Shown one piece after another: positions 1 to 9,957 of a stretch of 64,000 bases of DNA (within the stretch, counting starts at the first letter, position 1; each line of letters starts with the position of its first letter). This stretch comes from Pseudobutyrivibrio xylanivorans. GTDB lineage: Bacteria > Bacillota > Clostridia > Lachnospirales > Lachnospiraceae. The translations under genes and the position numbers were made by a program. The notes beneath the pieces are model-generated. The model ran no database searches, was not told the DNA's origin, and was given only the letters and a program-made list of their open reading frames with translations. The stretch is from contig NZ_VTVE01000001.1 in assembly GCF_010906925.1 (NCBI RefSeq), positions 1,178,001 through 1,242,000 of the forward strand. The letters are read 5' to 3'.

Positions 1-652
1 AACAAAGGTTAAAAATATCTTGTATGGAACGATGATAATAAATCTGCTCTTTCGGTTGCCCTTCAATCGCTATATCATAGTAACTGTGCGGTGTCATATA
101 TTTTTCAGTCAACGTGACAAAACAAGGGTGTTGCGTTGCAAAGACAAAAATTCCGCTTTCCTGCAACAGTTCATAAACAGCCATAAGAAGTGGTTCAATA
201 TCCGTAATATCCATAATTGCCATATTAGAAACTGCTTTCGTAAAGGCTCGATTTCTTTTTAATTCTAATATACTTTTTCTATCGGTCGCATCCGCCACAC
301 AAAATTCAATTTGTTTTGCATATTGTGATTGCCGTCTTTTAGCCAATTCTATCATTTTTTTGCTGTAATCAAAAGCGACAACCGAAGCGCCTCTTTGTGC
401 AAGATACGAAGAATAATTTCCATTGCCACACGCAATATCCAAAATGTAATCCGCAGGATTAGGAGATAGAAGTTCCGTTACTTTGGGACGCACTACCTCT
501 CTGTGAAATTCATTAGATTCGTCACCCATTGCATTATCCCAAAATTGTGCGTTCTCCTCCCAGATTTTTTTACTTTCCTCTGTTCCCATGTTCTCTCCCA
601 CTCCCCAAATTTGCTTTTTTGCTTCCATTAAATCTTCCTTACTATATTCCAT
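1..652 (-). CDS. SAM-dependent methyltransferase, 3' end cut by the window edge
   Basis: An open frame runs from an ATG at 650-652 to the window edge without a stop (217 codons). A GGAGGG ribosome site lies 6 nt before the ATG. Around residues 65-95 it has a class I methyltransferase motif I (LDIACGNGNYSSYLA) followed by an acidic strand end (VVAFDYS). The order of motifs fits UbiE/Methyltransf_11-type small-molecule methyltransferases; the substrate cannot be read from sequence. It starts 50 bp after the tet(W) stop in the same direction and may be cotranscribed with it. It belongs to the mobile segment, not to the chromosome backbone. Confidence 0.8.
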   Translation of the reverse strand, partial: MEYSKEDLMEAKKQIWGVGENMGTEESKKIWEENAQFWDNAMGDESNEFHREVVRPKVTELLSPNPADYILDIACGNGNYSSYLAQRGASVVAFDYSKKMIELAKRRQSQYAKQIEFCVADATDRKSILELKRNRAFTKAVSNMAIMDITDIEPLLMAVYELLQESGIFVFATQHPCFVTLTEKYMTPHSYYDIAIEGQPKEQIYYHRSIQDIFNLC

Positions 653-702
653 TGTTACCCTCCATAACTTCTGATTGTTGCCGTCTTGACGATTATGTAT
701 CT

Positions 703-2622
703 TTACATTACCTTCTGAAACATATGGCGCACCTTGTCCAGGCGGCTGTTTGGACGGCGGGGCTGGATGACCGGCTGACCGACAGCGGCCTGATATCCTT
801 TCAGCTCTGTAAGGCATACGCTCCGCCCGTTGGTGTAAAAGGCCAGATCAGTACGGTATGCCTGTATACAGCGGGCGGGAATCTCGCCAGTAAAGACAAC
901 TTCATCCTTTTTTACCTGGGCCGTTTCGATGGTGGCACAGTATTTCGGTGCATCATGATAAGCCCTGGAAAGGTATTCCTGGGGCGCATAGAGGATGAAG
1001 GAGAGATAAGGTTCCAGCAGCTGCGTCCCCGATTCCTTCAATGCCTGTTCCAATACAATCGGGGCCAATGAGCGGAAGTCCGCCGGCGTGCTGACCGGAC
1101 TGTAATAAAGCCCGTATTCAAAGCAAATCTTACAGTCCGTTACGTTCCAGCCGAACAAGCCCTGCTCCAGCCCGTAACGGATACCATCCCTGACAGCGTT
1201 TTGAAAACTCTGGTTCAAGTATCCCAGCGAAACCCGGCTCTCGTATTGTACACCGGAGCCAAGCGAGAGTGGTGTAACAGACAGTCCTATGGATGCCCAA
1301 AACGGGTTGGGCGGCACCTCGATATGGATGGTGTGGCTGGCTGCTTTGAGCGGCCGCTCCATATAAATGACGGAGGGTTCCTTTACCACTGTTTCAAGCT
1401 TGTATTTTTCCGACAGCAAAGCGGAAACAACCTCCAACTGCACCCGGCCCAAAAAAGAAAGAATGATCTCATGGGTGATGGAATCCACTTCGCAACGCAA
1501 AAGCGGGTCAGTATCCGCAAGTTGCGTAAGAGCGTCCAGCAGCCGTTCTCTTTGCGCTGCCGTTTTCGGCGCAATCGTCGTCCGCAGCATGGGGAGGGGG
1601 TCCTCGCGCCACCTTTTACGAGGGAGCCGGGTTTGGTCCCCTAATACATCGTTTAACCTCACGCTGTCGCTGGGAAGGATAACAATTTCACCCTGATAAG
1701 CGGTGTCTGTCCGAACAATTTCCCCTTTGGATGGAATACGCATCTCTGTGATTTTCAGCTTTTCTCTCCCGGCCAGGGCCACCGTATCCCGCAGGCGCAG
1801 CGTTCCGCTGTATAACCGTAGATAGACACGCCGCTGGCCGCAATCGGTGTACTCAACCTTGAAAACGCTGCCGCATAGGGCGGCGCCCCCCTGTTCCCCA
1901 ATCGGTTGGAACAGCCCTGTCACCGCATCCATCAACGGTTGAATGCCAAGGCCATTTTTGGCGCTGCCATGATAGACTGGGAACAGGGAGGCGTCTTGAA
2001 CCCGCTGCTGTTCCTCCCGCGCAAGTTTTTCCCGGCTGATTGGTTCTCCTGCGATATACTTTTCCAATAATTCATCGTTATTTTCGATGACCGCATCCCA
2101 TGCTTCTATGTCGGTATTTTCCTCCAGGACTATTTCCGGGGACAGCGACACCGTCTGCTTGATGATAATATCGGCGGAGAGCTTATCCCGAACAGACTGA
2201 ACCACGCTCTGCAAATCAACGCCAGCCTGGTCGATCTTGTTGATAAAGATAACGGTGGGAATGTTCATTTTCCGCAGGGCATGGAACAGAATACGGGTCT
2301 GGGCCTGCACGCCATCTTTAGCGGAGATCACCAAGATGGCCCCATCTAAAACAGCCAAAGAGCGGTACACCTCCGCCAAAAAATCCATGTGGCCGGGCGT
2401 ATCCACAATGTTAACTTTACATCTGTGCCACTGGAAGGAAGTGACTGCCGCTTGAATGGTAATCCCACGCTGCCGCTCCAAAAACATGGTGTCCGTCCTC
2501 GTTGTCCCTTTTTCGACGCTCCCCGGTTCTGAAATGGCTCCGCTGGCATATAGCAGGCTCTCCGTCAAGGTCGTCTTTCCAGCGTCTACATGGGCAAGAA
2601 TTCCAATATTGATTATTTTCAT
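703..2622 (-). CDS. tet(W): Tetracycline resistance ribosomal protection protein Tet(W)
   Basis: This is an EF-G-like GTPase of 639 residues, the exact usual length of Tet(W), and the sequence matches the family as I know it from end to end. It binds the ribosome and ejects tetracycline using GTP. Visible motifs are G1 ([10 protein letters not shown], residues 10-19), G3 (DTPGHMDF) and G4 (NKID), followed by EF-G domains II-V. An AGGGAGGA ribosome site precedes the ATG. The gene is clearly richer in G+C than its surroundings, which supports horizontal transfer. Expression is probably controlled by the short leader peptide and hairpin just upstream. tet(W) was first described in the rumen bacterium Butyrivibrio fibrisolvens on a conjugative element, which suits this host. 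It looks intact. Confidence 0.97.
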   Translation of the reverse strand: MKIINIGILAHVDAGKTTLTESLLYASGAISEPGSVEKGTTRTDTMFLERQRGITIQAAVTSFQWHRCKVNIVDTPGHMDFLAEVYRSLAVLDGAILVISAKDGVQAQTRILFHALRKMNIPTVIFINKIDQAGVDLQSVVQSVRDKLSADIIIKQTVSLSPEIVLEENTDIEAWDAVIENNDELLEKYIAGEPISREKLAREEQQRVQDASLFPVYHGSAKNGLGIQPLMDAVTGLFQPIGEQGGAALCGSVFKVEYTDCGQRRVYLRLYSGTLRLRDTVALAGREKLKITEMRIPSKGEIVRTDTAYQGEIVILPSDSVRLNDVLGDQTRLPRKRWREDPLPMLRTTIAPKTAAQRERLLDALTQLADTDPLLRCEVDSITHEIILSFLGRVQLEVVSALLSEKYKLETVVKEPSVIYMERPLKAASHTIHIEVPPNPFWASIGLSVTPLSLGSGVQYESRVSLGYLNQSFQNAVRDGIRYGLEQGLFGWNVTDCKICFEYGLYYSPVSTPADFRSLAPIVLEQALKESGTQLLEPYLSFILYAPQEYLSRAYHDAPKYCATIETAQVKKDEVVFTGEIPARCIQAYRTDLAFYTNGRSVCLTELKGYQAAVGQPVIQPRRPNSRLDKVRHMFQKVM

Positions 2623-2657
2623 GTGATTGTCCTCCCTTTACAGCCCCAAAGGGCATA

Positions 2658-2693
2658 AAAATCCCCAGCAGTAAAATACTTTTACCACTGGGG
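2658..2693 (-). terminator. tet(W) leader attenuator hairpin
   Basis: On the minus strand the arms CCCCAGTGGTAAAA and TTTTACTGCTGGGG pair almost perfectly around a 3-nt loop and are followed by ATTTTTAT. The hairpin overlaps the last codons of the leader peptide and lies about 35 nt before the tet(W) ATG. The layout fits transcription attenuation as described for ribosomal-protection genes such as tet(M). Confidence 0.8.
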
Positions 2694-2726
2694 ATTATAA
2701 GTTGCGGACATACACATATACAGCAT
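2682..2726 (-). CDS. tet(W) leader peptide
   Basis: A 14-codon frame reads MLYMCMSATYNPQW and stops inside the left arm of the attenuator hairpin. Ribosomes slowed by tetracycline on this frame would be expected to prevent the terminator from folding. That mechanism is inferred from tet(M) of Tn916 and is not proven here. A weak AGG lies just before the ATG. Confidence 0.6.
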   Translation of the reverse strand: MLYMCMSATYNPQW

Positions 2727-2983
2727 ACACCTGTTTGTGATTGCTGTTTTTGGGGATATGTCAAAATTGATAAGGCAAAAGTATTCTTAAATTGGGTACA
2801 AAAAACTAAGCCCCTACAAAAGGAGCTATCATAATCCTTTGTTCCCACTATTTGATTATAGTTTTATTTAAGAATACCTTGCCGCATATTTTTTACTCCT
2901 TTTCTGGATTAAATCATTGTATCACATCAGTTTTAGGAAAGCAAGTACCTAAAAGAAATTTTTCTTCCCCTTATATGTAACAA
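2727..2983 (-). promoter_or_regulatory. Upstream region of tet(W), with inverted repeat
   Basis: No gene is seen. A perfect 12-bp inverted repeat (GTATTCTTAAAT at 2781-2792, ATTTAAGAATAC at 2866-2877) brackets the region. A TATAAT sequence reading leftward at 2855-2860 could be a -10 box, but no convincing -35 is present. The promoter assignment is tentative. Confidence 0.35.
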
Positions 2984-3082
2984 TCATACCGGCTTCCTAG
3001 CGTTCAGAATGTTTTCTGCTGTCTGCTGTGGTGTTTGGTTGGAATTGTCCAACCAAAAGCCGATCCGTGGTGTTGTCTGCAT
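2984..3082 (-). pseudogene. 3' fragment of an unidentified gene
   Basis: A short minus-strand frame ends QTPQQTAENILNARKPV. The WLDNSN..TP..TA..IL pattern resembles the C-terminal end of small P-loop kinase or AAA-type proteins. Upstream of about 3082 the frame no longer reads like protein. I take it as the remaining tail of a deleted gene inside the decayed mobile element; the family is uncertain. Confidence 0.3.
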
Positions 3083-3262
3083 TTTACTAAATACAAATTC
3101 AATGTATACAGAAAGATATAAGGAGTGGGAGGGATTCCGCCGTAGTTGGCATTGTAGGAAAATCCAAAAGTTTAGATTTTCCCACAATGCTTATCTTTTG
3201 GTCTTTGGTTCGGAATAGTGTAGTGCTGGCGGTCTATCTCTTGTTTTCGGTTGCTTGCTTCC

Positions 3263-3403
3263 TTACCGTACATGAGCATTTGCACCAGGATTATCGTTTC
3301 CAAAGCCCTCAAGAAGGTTTACACCTCCCCAAACAGCAAGACCTCCACCTACTGCCATAACAACCTCACTTAATACCTTTATTCCCTCAGTAATAAAATC
3401 CAT
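3263..3403 (-). pseudogene. Truncated Maff2-family mobile element protein
   Basis: A 46-codon frame begins MDFITEGIKVLSEVV and holds the family core GGGLAVWGGVNLLEGFGNDNPGA. Maff2 proteins are small membrane proteins coded next to the VirD4 coupling protein in Firmicutes conjugative elements and normally run to about 60-70 residues with a second hydrophobic segment. Here the family sequence ends abruptly after NDNPGA and four unrelated codons lead to a stop, so the second membrane segment is missing. The break near 3275 probably marks a deletion joint between the transfer region and the tet(W) segment. Confidence 0.75.
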
Positions 3404-3541
3404 TTGTGTACCTTGTCCGGACTCTCACCATCATCCTCGTACCTTCATCCGGAAGCAGTGAGCCTCCGGATTTTCCTTTCTTATAATATGTTTATAGTTT
3501 CGTCTCATGCCAAAACCCTGCGCCTGATTTTGGGCATAATA

Positions 3542-3582
3542 ATAGACCAGTACTGCTGGGCGTCCCCAGGGTGCTGGTCTAT
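3542..3582 (-). terminator. Hairpin after the nuclease/ATPase operon
   Basis: ATAGACCAG and CTGGTCTAT form a perfect 9-bp outer stem, with an inner CTGGG/CCCAG stem and a small loop. It starts 8 nt past the stop of the HNH gene. The T-rich tail on the minus strand is weak (TATTATTAT), so it may stop transcription or protect the 3' end. Confidence 0.55.
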
Positions 3583-3589
3583 GTAAAAA

Positions 3590-4414
3590 CTATATTAACC
3601 ATTTACAAAATGTTTTGGCATTTCTCTCAAGTTCCCTATACAATGCAGAACCCCAAGAATTTTTATCATTCTGCTCATAGCTTAACCTTTGTTCTCTTAA
3701 ATCTTCAATCACATCTAATTCTCCACATTTTTTTAATAGTCTTTGATAATAACCTCTACAATTATTTAAATGTTCATGTGCGCGTGATCTAAAAGTAGCT
3801 TTTAAATCGTGTGCTTCCAAATGTACCTCATACTTGTTCCAAAGTAATTCGTCTTTCGATTTATCAAATCCATTATAAAACGTTATAACAAAGGTCTTAT
3901 CAGTCTTAAATTCAGCATTACATTCAACCCATACATCTTTCATCACATCAAAATATGGATTAAACGGAATAGAATAATAATCAGTATCTAACTCATCACC
4001 TTTATCCATATTGCAATCTCTACAAGATGGTACTAAATTAGCTGGTGTAACACATAAAAGGGGATATTTGGCTTTAGGTAAATAATGATCTAAATTTTTC
4101 AACTTAGTTCCACCACATATTGGACACAAGCCATTTGCATTTGACATAATTGCCTTATAATAATCGTAGCCAACAGAGCATTGTCGTGCAAATTTATACT
4201 TATATACTTTTTTTATTTCTTTCTCATCTCCATCTTTTATGTCATACTGTGGGAAATTCGCAATATCTTTTGGAACATATTTTTCATAAACATCAGCACT
4301 TTTTGCTGCTAATTCTAAATAGCCAAGCGCCGTTTTATTCTCCATATCACTCGCACATTTTGCATATATTTCTCTTTTGCTAACATTTTTTAATGGAATA
4401 TCTAAATTCTTCAT
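3590..4414 (-). CDS. HNH endonuclease, PtuB-like partner of the ABC-type ATPase
   Basis: This 274-residue protein has an HNH core with a zinc site: CPIC at 97-100, the LDHYLPK histidine at 110, and CRDCN at 131-135. This arrangement is seen in PtuB-type HNH nucleases. Its start overlaps the ATPase stop by 4 bp (ATGA), a sign of coupled translation and a shared complex. The known role of PtuB is to cleave DNA when the PtuA ATPase complex senses phage infection. That role is inferred here from domain pairing; the trigger is unknown. The remaining sequence is helical and charged with no other recognised domain. The pair sits between VirD4 and Maff2 remnants, so it reached the genome as cargo. 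Confidence 0.75.
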   Translation of the reverse strand: MKNLDIPLKNVSKREIYAKCASDMENKTALGYLELAAKSADVYEKYVPKDIANFPQYDIKDGDEKEIKKVYKYKFARQCSVGYDYYKAIMSNANGLCPICGGTKLKNLDHYLPKAKYPLLCVTPANLVPSCRDCNMDKGDELDTDYYSIPFNPYFDVMKDVWVECNAEFKTDKTFVITFYNGFDKSKDELLWNKYEVHLEAHDLKATFRSRAHEHLNNCRGYYQRLLKKCGELDVIEDLREQRLSYEQNDKNSWGSALYRELERNAKTFCKWLI

Positions 4415-5979
4415 TCTGCATTTTTTTGCTTAAGCATCATTCTTACTATGCTTTTTGCTTCATCACCCAATTGATAATTAAATTCTTCTAAAACGCTTTC
4501 ATAATCCTCACATCTATCAACTGCATTTTGAAGTAATCTATTAAATCCTGTTCTCTTTATTTCAAATCCAAATATTTCATTCATTAAATTACCAATATTT
4601 GTTCCAAACGTCTCAATCTCTGGTCTTCTAGCATTAATAATATTTCCGTCTCTACGTAGAATCCAAACACAGGATTTGGGTATTTCTTGTAACACTATAG
4701 GTGAATGAGTTGAGATAATAGCTACACCATTTCGCTTAATAAGCATCCTAGATATACCTCTTATCAATGAAGATAAAAGTGGCGGATGAAGATGATTTTC
4801 TGGTTCATCTATAAAAACTACTGATTTTTCTACCAAAACATCAATACATCTGGTTATGATTGATAAAACAACTTTATGTCCAGCACTAAGCTGATTAAAA
4901 GCTTCAGATGCTGACCACAAAATATCATCCAGCGAAGCATCAATATTTATATCAAAATCATAATTCGACGAAATAAAATTAAACTCTGTCTCTAACATAT
5001 CAAGAGTATCTCGAAGGTCTTTCCTTTTTGTCATATCCATAAGACAATTTTTAAGGCTACTCATAAATGTCATTTGAACATCATCCAATACACTTAACTC
5101 GCCATAGCAGTCTTCGTAAGCATCTTCACTAACAGGCTCAAACTCTTTTCTTATACTTATATTATTAAAATTTTTGCTGAGCATCTCTACTTCAGAATAA
5201 TCATCAAATGGGTTAAATGAAATACATATCGTATTTTCAAAACTCCCAACCTCATCCTCGTCACTAGTATCCGTATACTTAAACATTCCATTGGTATTGT
5301 CATTTTTACAAATAGATTTAACCATATTTTTAATTAAGGTTGTTTTGCCAACACCATTGCTTCCAATAACAGCATGTATATTCGTCGGAGGTAAAACGTC
5401 TGGCGTAACCGAAAAGGTTAATTCACAATCCTCAACAAATCTATTATCATTCTTAATTAGATAAGAAAAGTCATACGAGGTTAGAACAGCCTCTCCACGC
5501 GCTATTCTTCTAAACTGCCTAAAATATAAAGAATATGATACAGAGCGAAAAAGAGAATTTTCCATAGCATCCTCGTTTTTATATTTTTCATATATACTTG
5601 GATTATAAGAAATATCATTAAGCGCCTCTAAAATATTAAAATGACAATTATTCTCACACTCTAATACCAATTTATATGCTTCTGCAGACTGCCATAACGA
5701 AAAGAAGTTTGCTGGAAGCGATTCAAATTCAGAATTCAAATAATCACTCGTTCGGCCTGTAAAATCCATAAAATCATTGTCATCTGAATCTGGAGATTCC
5801 ATACCAATTTTCACCGTGCCGAGTTGATGTTCCTCTCCAGTGCTATCGCAATAACTTGCATGGAAAGTGGTTTTATTACCATAATCATCCCAATTATCTG
5901 CATATAATAAAATAACATTTCTCGCGTGTCCGCTTCCCCATCCTTCTGTAATTTTAAACTTCATTTGTTTATATTCCAT
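4411..5979 (-). CDS. ABC-type ATPase of a Septu-like defence pair (PtuA-like), with long N-terminal extension
   Basis: The 522-residue protein has Walker A (GSNGVGKTT, 206-214), a divergent ABC signature (LSAGHK, about 364-369), Walker B (VVFIDEPENHLHP, about 387-399) and a switch histidine (STHSP, about 423). This is the OLD/PtuA/SMC-like ATPase pattern found next to HNH nucleases in Septu. In most such proteins Walker A is near the N-terminus; here about 200 residues precede it and I recognise no domain in them. They could sense a signal or bind the nuclease. Translation is coupled to the HNH gene. Gabija is unlikely because no TOPRIM domain or UvrD-like helicase is present, and no reverse transcriptase is nearby to make it a retron. 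Confidence 0.75.
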   Translation of the reverse strand: MEYKQMKFKITEGWGSGHARNVILLYADNWDDYGNKTTFHASYCDSTGEEHQLGTVKIGMESPDSDDNDFMDFTGRTSDYLNSEFESLPANFFSLWQSAEAYKLVLECENNCHFNILEALNDISYNPSIYEKYKNEDAMENSLFRSVSYSLYFRQFRRIARGEAVLTSYDFSYLIKNDNRFVEDCELTFSVTPDVLPPTNIHAVIGSNGVGKTTLIKNMVKSICKNDNTNGMFKYTDTSDEDEVGSFENTICISFNPFDDYSEVEMLSKNFNNISIRKEFEPVSEDAYEDCYGELSVLDDVQMTFMSSLKNCLMDMTKRKDLRDTLDMLETEFNFISSNYDFDINIDASLDDILWSASEAFNQLSAGHKVVLSIITRCIDVLVEKSVVFIDEPENHLHPPLLSSLIRGISRMLIKRNGVAIISTHSPIVLQEIPKSCVWILRRDGNIINARRPEIETFGTNIGNLMNEIFGFEIKRTGFNRLLQNAVDRCEDYESVLEEFNYQLGDEAKSIVRMMLKQKNAE

Positions 5980-5997
5980 CTCTAATTATTAATATCA

Positions 5998-6050
5998 GCA
6001 CCTCTTCGCACCGCAAATAATTATAACGTATTTACGAATTGAAGAGATGC
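5998..6050 (-). promoter_or_regulatory. Candidate promoter/operator of the nuclease-ATPase operon
   Basis: A leftward TATAAT lies at 6020-6025, about 40 bp before the ATPase ATG. It is bracketed by an inverted repeat, GCACCTCTTC (5998-6007) and GAAGAGATGC (6041-6050), which match at 9 of 10 positions. No clear -35 is seen. The repeat could be an operator or a weak hairpin closing the upstream traG remnant. Confidence 0.4.
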
Positions 6051-6056
6051 ACTTTT

Positions 6057-6495
6057 TTAGTTTTTTACAACAAAATATTCTTCCCCCTTCTTAAGCTTAA
6101 TTCCACCTTTCAAATACTTCTCAATATCTAGCTTATTCCTATCATCAAACTCCCCAGTTTCCTGATACAAAGGATGCTGAGTGACCTCATATTTGTCCGA
6201 CAAAAATGGCCTCACACCACGAAGCCGAAGAATACATTTATCACCATCCATAACAGTTAACTCGTCCATGGTCATAAGCTCTTTGCCAGTCTTTTGATAG
6301 TTAGTAGAAAACGAAGGATTGTCTCCTCGGCTCTCTCCTGTGTTGTACATATCTATAGTTTCTTTTCCCAATGCCTTACATGATCCCTTAAGGGTTGTAG
6401 GCTCAGAACCACCTATGAATAACTGAATCCATATTTCCTATGATTGTTTCGAAATGATCTTTGTAGATAGCATTAAGCCGTGATTTAACCTATAA
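6057..6495 (-). pseudogene. 3' end of VirD4/TraG type IV coupling protein, frameshifted
   Basis: The 3' frame (to about 6416) reads LFIGGSEPTTLKGSCKALGKETIDMYNTGES, then NYQKTGKELMTMDELTVMDGDKCILRLRGVRPFLSDKYEV. This is the C-terminal third of VirD4-like conjugation ATPases. Upstream the match continues in another frame (LNAIYKDHFETIIGNMDS), so a one-base indel lies near 6416-6422. A stop closes that frame near 6496 and the ATPase core is missing. The protein would normally carry DNA to the mating pore; this copy cannot work. Confidence 0.8.
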
Positions 6496-6853
6496 GAATA
6501 AATATACTCTACTCTCACTACATCAGATTGTGGCTACCATAACAAAAAAGCAAATAAAAACTTCTATTGAATTTACTTTACGGATACCAATGTAATATCC
6601 ATTCATTTACCCGTAAAAATATTGGTAAAATGCTATGAGTGTGTATTATCTCCTCTAAGATAATACACACTCATTATATTTTGATCAGATACTCACCATA
6701 TCTGAACCTAAACCAAGCATAAAAATCCAAAAATTAAGGGTATATTTACATTTCCACAAACTATACCCGTAAAATTTTAAAACAGACCCTTAGTTATGCC
6801 CACTGGAGCATTTTCAGCAATATTTTACGCAACCCTCCACCGCTATCAATATA
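6496..6853. other. Gene-free stretch at the edge of the mobile element
   Basis: No convincing frame is present. The stretch is AT-rich with short repeated motifs (ACCCGTAAAA twice, near 6609 and 6765) and a perfect hairpin listed separately. It probably contains the joint between the element remnant and the chromosome, but I cannot find matching att repeats. Confidence 0.5.
6636..6673. repeat. Perfect 15-bp inverted repeat
   Basis: TGAGTGTGTATTATC (6636-6650) and GATAATACACACTCA (6659-6673) are exact inverse complements around an 8-nt loop. No gene ends close by and no long T run follows, so a terminator role is uncertain. It may be a recombination or transposon end feature. Confidence 0.6.
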
Positions 6854-6887
6854 AAAAGAGGTCGCCGCAAACTTTGTGACAACCTCT
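6854..6887 (-). terminator. Rho-independent terminator after metA (second)
   Basis: On the minus strand AAGAGGTTGTCACAAAG pairs with its partner ending GACCTCTT and is followed by TTTTATA. It stands in tandem with the hairpin at 6903. Confidence 0.75.
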
Positions 6888-6902
6888 TCCATAACAAAAT
6901 TG

Positions 6903-6925
6903 TTGTGCCGTCATTGACGGCACAA
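6903..6925 (-). terminator. Terminator hairpin after metA (first)
   Basis: TTGTGCCGTCA and TGACGGCACAA pair perfectly over 11 bp. CAATTTTGTT follows on the minus strand. It lies 31 bp past the metA stop. Confidence 0.7.
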
Positions 6926-6955
6926 TTCTATCTTATTCCATTAAAAATCATCCGG

Positions 6956-7879
6956 CTATTTCTCCGAAATCTTATTCCACTCATAAGGTGTGTTCTGATA
7001 TACGTAATAATTCAACCAATTAGAATACAAAATATTGCCGTGGCTTCTCCACTGTAATAGTGGTCTCTGCTCTGGATCATCCTCTGGATAATAGTTGACA
7101 GGCAGAGCTATTTCAAGGCCCTTATCTCTATCGCGCTTGTATTCGCTGTCGAGTGTGTAGCGGTCATACTCTGGATGTCCCATGACAAAAATATTGCTGC
7201 CATCCTTAGACATGCAGAGGAATACTCCAGCCTCTTCGCCTTTTGCACATACAACCAAATCCTCGCAGGCTTCAATTGCCTCAGTGCTAACGCCTGTATG
7301 ACGGCTGTGTGGAGCATAAAAAATATCATCAAATCCACGGACAAGTGGTATCTTACGATTCTGTACTCGATGTGGGAACACACCAAACTTCTTGGCATCC
7401 AAATCATATTTATTAATGCCATAGCGATAGTAAAGGCCAGCCTGGCATCCCCAACACAAATGAAGCGTAGAAGTTACATGTGTTTTAGTCCACTCGAACA
7501 CCTTGCAGAGCTCATCCCAATAATCAACTTCCTCAAAAGGCATCTGCTCAAGAGGTGCACCTGTTATGATGAGTCCATCAAAATATCTATCATATACATC
7601 CTCAATCTTTTCGTAGAATGTATCCAAATGAGTCTTGCTGGTATTTTTACTTTCGTGACTGCCTACAGTAAGGAATGTCACATCCACCTGAAGTGGAGTA
7701 TTTGAAAGGGAACGCAACAGCTGAAGCTCTGTAGCCTCCTTCAGTGGCATAAGATTTAAAATACCGATACTAATAGGTCTGATATCCTGATGTGTTGACC
7801 TATTCTCATCCATTACAAATATATTTTCATGTTCAAGTATAGCCTTTGCAGGCAAATCATTTTGTGTTCTAATTGGCAT
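6956..7879 (-). CDS. metA: Homoserine O-acetyltransferase (MetA/MetAA type)
   Basis: This 307-residue MetA-family enzyme acylates homoserine as the first committed step of methionine synthesis. The catalytic cysteine is C142 (HLCWGCQAG), with H235 and E237 in GHPEYD. Residue 111 is Glu (GAPLEQMPF). In studied MetA enzymes Glu at 111 goes with acetyl-CoA and Gly with succinyl-CoA, so the product here is probably O-acetylhomoserine. That agrees with the metY gene at the other end of the window. ligA ends upstream, 38 bp before its start, in the same direction, and two terminators follow it. Confidence 0.93.
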   Translation of the reverse strand: MPIRTQNDLPAKAILEHENIFVMDENRSTHQDIRPISIGILNLMPLKEATELQLLRSLSNTPLQVDVTFLTVGSHESKNTSKTHLDTFYEKIEDVYDRYFDGLIITGAPLEQMPFEEVDYWDELCKVFEWTKTHVTSTLHLCWGCQAGLYYRYGINKYDLDAKKFGVFPHRVQNRKIPLVRGFDDIFYAPHSRHTGVSTEAIEACEDLVVCAKGEEAGVFLCMSKDGSNIFVMGHPEYDRYTLDSEYKRDRDKGLEIALPVNYYPEDDPEQRPLLQWRSHGNILYSNWLNYYVYQNTPYEWNKISEK

Positions 7880-7916
7880 AACAATCTCCCATCCAATCCG
7901 TCATTCTTCTCTAGTT

Positions 7917-9929
<2,013 letters not shown>

Positions 9930-9957
9930 TTATACATTAAAACTCATAAAAAAAATT

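Noticed and set aside
529-1071. A 180-codon plus-strand frame opposite tet(W)
   Set aside because: It is the antisense shadow of tet(W) and the methyltransferase, kept open by GC-rich codon bias.
2417-2848. A 143-codon minus-strand frame overlapping the tet(W) start
   Set aside because: It reads through the leader and attenuator in another frame of tet(W) and shows no family similarity.
3590-5979. Gabija or retron system
   Set aside because: No TOPRIM domain, no UvrD-like helicase and no reverse transcriptase or msr/msd region; the HNH plus ABC-type ATPase pair fits Septu better.
7880-7916. SAM riboswitch before metA
   Set aside because: The gap is only 37 bp, and no S-box pattern is seen before metA or metH.
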